Source of the DNA: Coleophoma eucalyptorum
Lineage: Eukaryota > Ascomycota > Leotiomycetes > Helotiales > Dermateaceae
Length of the DNA stretch: 64,000 nt
Assembly (NCBI GenBank): GCA_026120035.1
Contig: JALRME010000028.1
Coordinates: forward strand, 129,255 to 193,254
Direction of reading: 5' to 3'
The first letter of the stretch is position 1. Each line of letters starts with the position of its first letter. A program made the position numbers and the translations under genes. Positions 36,819 to 46,459 of the stretch are shown piece after piece. Under the pieces are notes generated by a model. That model saw only the letters and a program-made list of their open reading frames with translations, did not search any database and was not told where the DNA came from.

Positions 36819-39332
36819 ATGTCTACCGGTACTCCCAAGGATCCTGCACCAGCAAACTCCCCAGTCTTGGCATCCCCTGCTGTTTCCCAAGCAGCTCCAG
36901 CCGAAGCGAGCGGCAGTAGTAGTAGGCCTTCAAAGCGTCCTGCACCCAGAGGTAGCGCTTCCTATCCGCGGAAACGCGCGAATAAAGCCTGTCAAGTTTG
37001 TCGAGCAAGGAGAACCAAGTGTGATAATCAAAGGCCTTCATGTGGCTTTTGTGAGAAAACAGGCGCACTTTGCACGTGGCTGCCGAACGATCTCTCAACG
37101 TAAGTACTATAACCGAGATGGAACTTATTCACGCAATTTTCATATCATTTGAGTTTTGATTGATATCAATGGCTCGGGCCATTTCCGGATGAATTAATGT
37201 TTCTCTTGCTCCTATAGAGCCTTGAGAAACAAATGATAGCTTCTATCCAGCGATTAAGTTGATATGCTGAATGAATAGCTCGGCCTTCTCTACTGTAGCT
37301 CGTTTTCCAACACATTTTCAGTTAAATTATTGGGTCTTGCTTTTTGACTGTTTTTGTTTGTGATTTAAACAGTTTCGATCCTGCAAGTCTTGCTATCCTC
37401 GAACGTTTCGATCAGCTTGAATCGCTGCTCCTATCAACCGTACAACAAAATCAAGCTCGGTCGCCTGGACAGACTCCAGTCACGCCACAATCAAATACCG
37501 CCCCAATATATCAGGATGATATTTCAGAAGATCAACTAGGATGTGTGGACAATGAACTCATAAATGTCAGGTTGGAAGAAGTCATGCAGTGGGATCCACT
37601 TCGAATTCAGTTATCATCTTTCATATGTCCTCCAGAAACGCACCAAGATCACTCTGTACGGTTCTCCAACAGCAAAGGATACCCTTCTGAGGAGCTTGAT
37701 ATGGTGTCTTGCGGTGAAATGCTTTCGTGCTTTTGGAAGTCTGTCCATTCCAAGAATCCGATACTTGTTCAGGAAGACCTGAGGCGGCTCGTGAGCAATG
37801 TTTGTATGAATGGTATCAGATGGGATGCGGAATCATGTCTTGTGGTCAGTGGCATAGCTTATTCCCGATTCAAATCCAGTAAGAGGCCTAACTCATCTTT
37901 AGTTGCTGGTTTGTGCTCTTGGGACAATATCATCTGATTTTGGTGAAAATACTGAGGACGAAGGCCAATTATTGGCCCGAGAGGAAGAGACACATCGCCT
38001 AGCCAAAGCTGAGCACTACTTCTCAGCTGCACAAAAAAGAATCGGGGTGTGTCTTGGTAAGAGAGGGTTATTGGAAGCTCAATGCTTCTTTTATTCAGGA
38101 GTTTATCTTGCAACTACCATGCGTTTGGAAGGGGCTTGGTCGCTGTTCCTGCAGTCTAAAGCCGCCTGTCAAGATTTTCGGTGTTTATCTCGGACAGGCT
38201 CTCAAACTGAGATACAGACACCAGACCCCGAAGTCCAAGATTCTCTGTTAGCAGAGGAGTGCACATATTGGACTTGTTTGAAGTCCGAGCTGTAAGTTCT
38301 CCTTTTTGAAGGCACTTCAGCGGTGACTTATTCCCGATGATGTATTGCTGACGATAAGTAGCGAGTTGCATCGCGATATTCACTCTCCTGGTTTTCGCAC
38401 CATCGACCTCTGGTATCCGGAAAGGTTTCCCGAGCCGCCAAGGAATAATGTCACAGACAACGATCGCCCTTGGTTCTTTTATCTTGCCGAGATTGCTTTG
38501 CGTCGACTTGCAAATCGTATAATGAGTTATCTTGCTCGAAATTATGACTTGAATAATCCACGAGATTTGATACGTGTACGAGAGGCTACAGCAATATTTG
38601 AGCAAGAAGCTCAGGATTGGTGATAAGCCCTTCTTAAACTGGTTGTCATCTAAGCTAATGGATTAGGGTCACATCATTGCCAACCCCGAATGAGCTCAAT
38701 AATACTAGCTCGGATGTTCTCAATTTTATTCTCAAAGGACATCTAGCCAACTGCTATGAGTTGATCTACTGGCCATTCCTTGGCCACGCCTTGAATGCCC
38801 CATCTGCTCAAATCCTCAGTCATCCAGAAAATGTAGCGACGAGCTTGAAGCTCTGCGTCGACAGAATTGAACTAAATCAAGCAGGATTCAGACATCGACA
38901 CCATGGTACCTATGGCATGGTACGATCCTGTGCGCGTAGCGCCTTTGTGCTATTAGCCGCCCATTGGAAGGGAGGCTTATTCTCAGAGATGATGCCTGAA
39001 CATTGGCAAAGGTCTGTTTGGAGTGTCATCGACTTGTTGGACTTCTGGAAGTTTGAGATCAAGGGGGCTAATAAATGGAAAATGATGATGGTATATCTGC
39101 TTCAAGAACCAAGAGAACAACCGTATTAAGCTAGTCGAATCCAAAACCTCGTCTTCTGGTTTCCATTCAGATGCAGTCATCGGTATGTTTCTGTTGCGGT
39201 TCGTATACCCAAAACACCAGATTATTGATATTAAGACGAATCACAGGGAATGTGGAGCTCACGTTAAATGGAGAAGCCCAGCTAGCTCCAGAAACAATGC
39301 AAGTGGCGATAAACTATTCTTATTTTTGTTAA
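36819..39332 (+). CDS. Zn2Cys6 fungal transcription factor
   Basis: Proposed exons: 36819-37099, 37373-37844, 37903-38291, 38362-38619, 38667-39090, 39131-39182 and 39247-39332, giving 653 aa. The DNA-binding cluster is near residues 62-90: ACQVCRARRTKC then CGFCEKTGALC, with a basic RKR before it, then an ERFDQLESLL segment that may dimerise. The middle region (CLVLLVCALGT, AEHYFSAAQKRIGVCL, LHRDIHSPGFRTIDLWYP) follows the pattern of the fungal regulator middle-homology region. The 3' end is uncertain: without the last two introns the frame stops at 39129. The 40-nt intron 39091-39130 is short, but its use leads in phase to a coding-like tail (VELTLNGEAQLAPETMQ). It lies tail-to-tail with, and 33 bases from, the GH5 gene, the first of three hydrolases it might control. 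Confidence 0.8.
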
Positions 39333-39365
39333 TTTTCCAGAGGAATCATATATTAAACAACCGCC

Positions 39366-41051
39366 TCACGATTTCGCCGACTTTGTCGCATCGTTCTGCA
39401 GGATAGAATTAAGATCCGTCCTCTGCACGCAATTCTCAAACTTAAAGCTAGCCGCCAACTCATCCAGCTCCTCGAAGGTCTTGCCCTCAAAATAACTCGC
39501 CATTTCATAGTTCATGTACTCGCTCAACAAGTTCTCGCGCACCGTGCGGTCAATATGCCTCGCCATATCCCACAGCGGGCTCGGGTATCGCTTATTCCAG
39601 AATTTCTCTGGCACGATCTCCTTGAAGTGTTGCTTAATGGGTTCGTAAACGGCTTGTGTCTCGGCCGAGTCGTTGCGGCCCCAGAAGTCAACGCCTGTCG
39701 CTGCTTTCTTCTCGAGGAAGGGTTGCAGGAGTTTGTGCCACGCGGAGGTCGGGGGCACATAGACCATCCCTTGGTAGCCGATATCCTTGTACAGCCAGAT
39801 CGACCATGATACGTTGGTCTCGGCGTAGATATTCAGCTGCTCGCCTAGCAAGGCATAGCGCTTTGCATTGGTAACCTCGTCATTCCGCTCATACACGGGC
39901 CCGAACTCGCCGTTCCAAATCGGCACTTTCCTTTCGCGCATGAACTCGACCTTGCGTTCAAACTGATGGCGGAGCTTCTCCTTCTGAGCATCGGTCCCAG
40001 TGAACTGCTCGAACCCGGGGAAGCCGAAGAAGGAGTAGTCGTGCATGGCATAGACCGCGTTGGGGATCACGGTATCGAACCGTCGGAAGTCCATCGCGTA
40101 AGTGTTACCTTCGAGGAAGAGGATATGTTCGGGATCAATGGCGCGGATGCGTGTGCTGAAAGTGTTATAGAAGGCGATCAGGTTCTTGTGTTCTGGGTCT
40201 GCGGGCTCGTTGACTGGATTATATCCTGCGATCTGTGGAGCAAAAGAAATCAGCTCTCCTCCCTTCTGAAGTAAACATCGAGAAAATTCTCACAAATGGA
40301 TTGCCCTTATACCTCCTCGCAATCTCCTCCCATAGCTTAATAACTCGTTCTTGAAACTCCTTGAACTGCCAAAAGAGCGCAACGTTGAGGCCGGAATCAG
40401 AATGCCAATCCTGATTCTGCCCACCAGGCACCGCATGCAAGTCTAAAATCACATAGAGGTTTGCCGCCGAGCAGTGTTGGATGATACGATCGAGTGCCTG
40501 GAAGCCCTTTTCCAAGTAAACGCCAGGATTGGCGTCTGATTCGAAGTGGCGGTAGTTGAACGGGATGCGCACGCAGTTCAGCCCGAGCGATGCAAAGTAC
40601 TTGGCATCGGTGGCCGTGAAGAAGTATTCTAGAAACTGGGTGAGAGACTAGGTGTTAGCTTCATTGCTCTCCCTATGCGGAATTTCCTTGCTTCTTTCTT
40701 GCATGCATGATTCCGTGGTGCCCATGGCAGGGTGTGATGGCCTACTTTATCAAAGAAGAATTCACACTTCTCCTCGCCCAAAACCTCCAGCATTGCTTTC
40801 CGGTGCTGGTGTTCGGAACCGCAGAATCCTGTGATGAAGTTCTCCATATTCATGTGCCCACCCAGGCCAGCCTGCACGAGAAGTATGTCAGTGATCTTGA
40901 ATTTTTCTCCTGTACTGGAAGGATGAAAGGAGGCGGGATGACATACACCTTTCAAAACAACCCTCGCCCCATTTCCATCCACGATGTCCGTCCCCGACAC
41001 CTTAAGGATCGAGGTTATTGGATTCTCGTTACTCGTGGCCACAGAGCCCAT
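39366..41051 (-). CDS. Glycoside hydrolase family 5 enzyme, intracellular
   Basis: Four exons on the minus strand: 41051-40947, 40871-40746, 40635-40294 and 40232-39366, giving 479 aa. After a short N-terminus comes LKGAGLGGHMNMENFITGFCG, typical of fungal GH5 beta-glucanase-like enzymes. Further motifs: NCVRIPFNYRHF, YVILDLHAVPGGQNQDWHSD, the acid/base Glu200 in YNPVNEP, MHDY, and the nucleophile Glu300 in IWNGEFGPVY. Both catalytic glutamates are present. No signal peptide is visible, so it is probably cytosolic, unlike secreted exo-glucanases. The substrate could be a beta-glucoside or glucan; the subfamily is not assigned. The first intron is 75 nt, a multiple of three and free of stops, so its retention would insert 25 residues. 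A TATAAAA box lies at 41221-41227 on the same strand, 170 bases upstream. Confidence 0.9.
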
Positions 41052-41849
41052 ATTGTAATAGATTTTGCTGAATTATAACTTTGGAGGTAGATGAAGACGT
41101 GGATCTCGCTGGCCACTATGGATTTGGTGAAGGTAGTTTGCCTCTTGATTCAAGAAATATGAACGACTCGGGCATAGGGAAGGGGGAAGAAAATCAAAAC
41201 GACAGAAGAGACTCGGTCTCTTTTATAAGCACCCCTCTTAGTACATTTCAAAGAACACGAGCATGGACGGAAGACGCGACTGGTAGTGGGGGATAAGGAA
41301 TTCCGTCACCCTATTGCCCGCGTCGCATGACTCTAGTGCCTGGATAGGTGAGTGAGTGGTGGGGTTGGACGTCAGAACGTCCCCGCTAAGATTCTTAAAG
41401 GCGAGATTCCGCGATGCTCGCTTGTTGCTGTCTTAGCCGACGGGACAATGGTCTGTCGCTTTGCGAAAGTCAACGTTGGGAGGATCTCAGGGATATGTAC
41501 CCCGGAATTGCGGGTGCGATGAGCTGACCTGGCTTGATGGAAGTGGAGTTCTAAGGTGTTACAGTCTTCATGTACTGTGTCGTATTAGAACTCCTACGTA
41601 ACGTGAGACATCTGTGCATCAATCATTATTCTTTCTTGTTTTACTCTCTCAGGCCTCTTCTGTATGGCCTCATTTTCATCATCTTCTCTTGCTTGATTTC
41701 TTTGGTTCCCTTGTTGATAGCAAGCCACTCGCAATTGTACACATACAAGACTGTTCTAGTTGCATTGTAATTAAGGTATTTCGTCAAACTAAAACATGCT
41801 CTCAGATTTTGCTAAAAACACTAAGGGGTTTGATTCGGCAGAAAGCTAT
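41052..41849. other. Intergenic, GH5 promoter and acid phosphatase 3' end
   Basis: It holds the GH5 promoter (TATA box listed separately) and the 3' untranslated part of the acid phosphatase gene. No further gene is supported. Confidence 0.55.
41221..41227 (-). promoter_or_regulatory. TATA box of the GH5 gene
   Basis: TATAAAA on the minus strand lies 170 bases before the GH5 ATG, followed by pyrimidine-rich sequence. Sequence match is perfect; function is inferred. Confidence 0.5.
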
Positions 41850-43447
41850 CTATACAGCGATAGTGCCATTACATTTTCCAAGTACAAGGTTAGCCCCAAC
41901 CCCTACCAGGCCATCAAAGTATGCAAGAACAGTCTCGAGTGGTACCATATCCATCAAGCCCAAACTTGGATTTGAGCTTTGAAGGGCTTGTCCTTTCCAA
42001 AGAACACGAATGAAATAGCCGCTTGAGCTTGCAGATGTTGTTGAGTTTGACGGGACAGTGGTAACCGTCGCTACGGTCGTCGCATTACTCTTCTTATACA
42101 ACTCAAACACAACTTCTGAGCCCATTCCAGGCCAGACCATCACATCTAGTTGCAACACAGACAGTAGTCTGGAGATAGATCCATCGTGGGCCACATTATG
42201 CCGGTAGATCACGTTGCTCTTACCGCTAATGAAGTCGCGAATATGTGTTGTAAGCTCGCCAATCCAAACCCCATAGCCTGTAACACTTGCAGCCAGACTT
42301 CTTGAATCATCTCGATACTTGTACGAGTACTCCCAATTGCCCAAGCGGTAGACCTCATCAGCAATACTTTGAGTTACGCAAGTAGTGGAGTTGACGCCAT
42401 CTACCAATTTGCATGGAAGCGGCTTGGCATGGCATTGGCGAGCGGAAAGGTTGTCATAGTAGTGATCGAAACTTGCGTGAAATCCGGAATCGGTGGGGCT
42501 AACGCCAGAGATGTCATCAAGGGTTGAGTAAAGGGATGATGCAGCGGTCAGATGATTATCCCAATCCGTGGAGGATGTGATATCGGAGAAAAGAGTCGAA
42601 GATACTGCGCAGGAATATGCTGGTTCTAATGAATCAACGCCAGAAGGCTGAAAGCATCAGCTCTAGGCTTTTCTTACAGATTGAGTCTCAGTACCTGAAT
42701 CAAGAGCGGATAATCTGCCTCGGTGCCGAATAGTCCATTTATGACCATTCCAGCAACCTCACTTGTGATCACATTCTGGGTTACTCTGAAGGAGACCTTG
42801 TCCTCTGTGTTATTCGGCAAGAAACCCAGTAGGTCATGGTATACACCATATAAGTCTTTCCCATGCTGCCATGAATCGTCAAGTCCTCCAGCTGTAATCT
42901 GAGGGAATTGGCAGCTTCCAAGAAAGCCCGAAGGTATGAAAGGGTTCTCTGGTGAAATATAACCTTGCCAATATGCGTGTGCAGACTTCCTTCCTGTCTT
43001 TGGTTGCCCATAGTAGAATAATCCCTCGTCGTCACAGTCCCATCCATATGATTCTACAGGAAAAGAGTTCGAGGCGTATACGGTTCGTTTATGATGTCTA
43101 TGGATCTGTAAATATTAGCGGACATCTAGGCTCATAATCTTCCCAACACGTACCACCTCCACATATTGTAGCTCATATTCCGCAGATGGCTTCTTATACT
43201 CTGTCGCGCGCACATGCGGCATGTTGCACCAATTGTAAGCTCCATAGGTGCTGTCCGGAACGGAAGAGCTATTGTAGACGAAGCCATAAATGCCTGTGCC
43301 ATTGAGGACTTGGGCCAGATCATTGATCTCGGTTGCACTAGGCGGATACCACCCCAAGTCGACAGTAGCTTGGGCACCACCCCCCATGAGGGTAGAGGCG
43401 ATAGCTGCCATGAAAGTCGCACCATGATTGACGCGCATGATCGGCAT
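41850..43447 (-). CDS. Secreted histidine acid phosphatase
   Basis: Three exons on the minus strand: 43447-43154, 43105-42695 and 42647-41850, giving 500 aa. The ATG at 43447 (or 43438) is preferred to the one at 43552 because it opens a short signal peptide (FMAAIASTLMGGGAQA) and because a TATA box lies at 43565-43558. The catalytic motif is HRHHKRT (His102), a variant of RHGxRxP, placed right after the first intron. The proton-donor HD motif is AHDGS (His389-Asp390). Conserved landmarks include DLGWYPP, YGAYNWCNMPHVR, SGFLGSCQFPQITAGG, GLFGTEADYPLLIQ and EVYRLGNWEYSY. Conserved cysteines suggest disulfides, with many NxT/NxS sites. The family removes phosphate from external organic phosphates. 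It lies between two other hydrolase genes on the same strand. Confidence 0.9.
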
Positions 43448-43557
43448 CTCTTCAGTAGCAATTTTGAGGAACAGAGTCAGGGCGAGAGTTGATAATGGCC
43501 AGGCGAGCCAATGCACACCACCCCGGGGCAATTGTAGTCGTGGGCAACCCATCCATA

Positions 43558-43565
43558 CTTATATA
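43558..43565 (-). promoter_or_regulatory. TATA box of the acid phosphatase gene
   Basis: TATATAAG on the minus strand lies 111 bases before the chosen ATG. It argues that transcription starts downstream of the alternative ATG at 43552. Confidence 0.45.
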
Positions 43566-44020
43566 TGATGTATTCTGTAGAAGCTAGGAAGCTTCGCAGA
43601 GCCGGGTTATGGTGTGGAGTGGGATGGATGTGCCTGTCCTGAGTGAAGAACAGGACCACGCCAAGTGCTAAATGTTAAAATCTTGCAACCGTGATCACAT
43701 CAATTCGATGCCATCGGTCCTGGCAGCTGCAACAAAATGATCGGTTGGAGAAAGCCAAGACGGGTGATGGGGATGAAGATGGCAGGAGCTTCCAATTTCG
43801 CCTCCCCCGTGCTGGAATGGCTGGATAAGAACTTATGCGACTGCGCCAAGCTCTTTGCTCATTAAGGTATATTGAAGTTGTGCACACCCTGTCGCCGCGC
43901 CACCCATATTGAGGCAGTTAAGAATTATCTCTTCCAATTTTCATGAGGAATTTCTGGATTCTGGAAGAGTAGATTGGGCCTTTTTCAACTGAGAATAAAT
44001 GTATCTATTTTTGAGTCTAT

Positions 44021-44026
44021 CACGTG
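44021..44026. promoter_or_regulatory. CACGTG, possible phosphate-response element
   Basis: The site lies 574 bases upstream of the acid phosphatase ATG. CACGTG is the binding core of Pho4 in yeast and NUC-1 in Neurospora, which switch on acid phosphatases in phosphate starvation. A single hexamer is weak evidence. Confidence 0.35.
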
Positions 44027-44042
44027 AGCTTGCACATTATAA

Positions 44043-44078
44043 CCCCCCCCCGGGGGGTCCCGGGCCGGCCTTCGGACC
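44043..44078. repeat. GC-rich palindromic element
   Basis: Nine C are followed by six G, giving a perfect 12-base CCCCCCGGGGGG palindrome at 44046-44057. GGTCC at 44056-44060 pairs with GGACC at 44074-44078. The island stands out from AT-rich surroundings. Its complement shares CCGAAGGC and a following CCCG with the hairpin at 57709-57728. Confidence 0.6.
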
Positions 44079-44646
44079 TTCACTTCATTGTCCTTCTTGC
44101 CAACTTTAAATGACCAGCTCTTTCTACATATTCCGTAACGCTTTCTTGCATTGAATATAAGCTCTCTCTGGAAGAGCTCCTTTTATCTCTTAAATTCCCA
44201 AGAGGGCCGGCAGTATGATATATAATGAGTTAGGACATGCAATACCTCTGGTGAAGGAAAGGGGCATTTTCTTCTGAAGAAATTTAGATCAGGTGCATGC
44301 CAATGTTTAATGCCTTCCACTGAACTGGGTGGGAAAGGCAGTGATCTAAGTAGACAATGCTTGAAGCCTTAAAGGAATCACGGAGGAATGTCATGGAAGC
44401 AGGATTTGCAGAATGTTTATTGGGTGATTTATTCGGCATGGATCACCGGATTTTATATACTGATAATGAGATAATATGTACAAGAACATCGAAACCATCA
44501 TGGAGAAGTGCAGGCTGACTAAGCTGACAAAGGGGGTATCCCGGGCACAAGGGAATGAGATCTAAGCACACGAGAGCATTTCCCAATTCCAGCCGGATGT
44601 CATCTTTCACCCTCTCTTCTGAAACATTGTCTATACCAAAATGCAC

Positions 44647-46459
44647 TTAGTAGATGGGGACCTTGAAAGCGTCCAAGGTGAAGGTCAAGACGTCAATGGA
44701 ATCTTGATCGTATTGGCAGGTCATAGTGGAGTTGTCAGTCCAGTATGGGCGGAGTGGCCAAGCGCAGAGCTTCTGGACCTCGCCGGAATAGGTTCCAGAA
44801 GCGACAGTGCCATTGAGGTTCGTTGGCTCGATGGAGTTCTCGACCCAGTCAATCATAGTGGCCATGTTGTCCTCAGGATATGGGCCTGGCATGAGAGAGT
44901 TGGTGCTGCAGTGGGCAGCTCCAGAGATGAGGAACAACTTGTACCAGGATTGAAGCGAGGCCATACTCTCGTTGTAAGACTGGTCTGGGTACATGATGTT
45001 GCGGACAGAGTCATAGTAGTGGATGGATGAGGTAGGTGGAACACTATCGTCAGCCTCGCCGTGGTAGTGGATAATCTTTCCTCCGTTAGATTGGAAAGTT
45101 GAGATGTCGGGAAGAGTGGTCTGCAAGCTGTCCATATATCTGACCATAGCCTCGGTCATCCAGTCTTGAAGGGTATCGTAAGTGACATTGTCGAGATTGG
45201 AGAGATTGTCGATGTCGACCAACTGGATAAACTTAGTAACGAATTCGCCTCCAGTAGAGGCAATATCAAGTTCCCAGGTATCAGTGTCCGAGTTGTATGT
45301 GGTGGCAGTATCCTGGAATGAAGATCCAGTGGGCCATGGCACGTAAACGCGCTCTCCCTTGGAGTTGAACATACCCTCCCAAAGGCGTTGGACGAGAGCA
45401 ACTCCCTGGGCACTGATAGTTCCGTTTTGTGCTGGCTCGGCGGTGGCGCTACCACCCATTTGTCTCTTAGCTTTCGAACCAAAACCAAAACCAAGGGACG
45501 TGCTGGTAGTGGCTGCGCAGGAGTATGGTGTACCAATAGTGCTGTTAAGGTTGAAGTTGAGCTTGCAGAGATCAGATCGGGAAATGACGCTGTCAGTTCT
45601 GCCGTCAAGGGGATCACAAGCAGCAATAGTCATGTTGACAATCTTTTCCAACTCGCAAGGTGGTGGGTAATAATCCAGAGTCTGCTCAGCAACATTGGCA
45701 AACAAATGGTTCTGTAGGGTTTGAGGTTAGCGAACCTCTTTAGAAGGCGCATCCACATCAGGATATACTTACGACTTGTTGTTGTCCATATCGGAAGGCT
45801 GGGGCACCGGTAATAGCACCGTCGTACTCATCACCATAGCGTTGGATTTGAGACCAACCCTCACGTCCACCATCAGAGCATCCCTCGTAGTAGGTGTAGA
45901 TCTTGGTGCTGGTATCCAAGCCGTAGAATGCTGGTGTGATGGCCTTTCCAAGTTGGGTCATCTCACCCAATCCCTGGTATGCGAACATGTAAACGCTGTC
46001 CCAGTTGATGGATCCGTTTCCAGTCAGGACTACATCGTCCAAAGCAACGCTGTTGATGGCGTCGTAACCTGCATCGGTGACACCGGCAACAGCACCATAG
46101 GCGAGACCTCCAGTGGGATCGGCGTTGAGACTGTATCCTCCACCACCGCCGACATAGAAACGGTTCTTGAAATCGCTGGGACTTGGGAAAGTGTACCAGA
46201 CAACGACTTGGTCCTTGCCAGGGTGTTCGTAGGTGGCGGTAACGTTGCAGTAGTTGTAAGCCGTGGAGCTAGTGGTGCTGTTGGCATTGTTGACAGTGTT
46301 GACCGTGACAGAGGATGGGATGAGGTTGATGCCACTCAAAGTTCCATTGGCAGGCAAAGCAGCCTGGACATTGGCGACGGTGCAAACATCGGCGAGAGTT
46401 GCCGCGTTGGCAGCAGCAGCAAGAGCTGCAACAGCAGTGCTACGCGCAGCTTGACGCAT
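44647..46459 (-). CDS. Secreted tannase / feruloyl esterase family enzyme
   Basis: Two exons on the minus strand, 46459-45773 and 45711-44647, give 583 aa, the usual fungal tannase length. The chosen ATG opens a signal peptide (STAVAALAAAANAA). The family CS-D-HC arrangement is intact: Cys194-Ser195 in EGCSDGGREG, Asp450 in HGEADDSVPP, and His496-Cys497 in SGAAHCST, with the two cysteines expected to form the disulfide that joins the triad. GSKAKRQ at residues 308-313 offers a Lys-Arg Kex2-type site in the lid region, as in Aspergillus tannase, which is cleaved into two linked chains. Many NxT/NxS sites predict glycosylation. The enzyme hydrolyses galloyl or cinnamoyl esters of plant polymers outside the cell. 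Strong codon preference suggests high expression. A TATATAA box lies at 46605-46611 (minus). Confidence 0.92.

Larger units (their letters stand above)
43448..44646. other. Intergenic, acid phosphatase promoter
   Basis: This 1.2-kb region holds a TATA box at 43558-43565 (minus), a CACGTG at 44021-44026 and a GC-rich palindrome at 44043-44078, each listed separately. The tannase 3' end lies at its far side. No gene is supported. Confidence 0.55.

Noticed and set aside
43448..43552. Upstream ATG at 43552 for the acid phosphatase
   Set aside because: It would place 35 extra residues before the signal peptide, and a TATA box lies only a few bases upstream of it, so transcription probably starts downstream.
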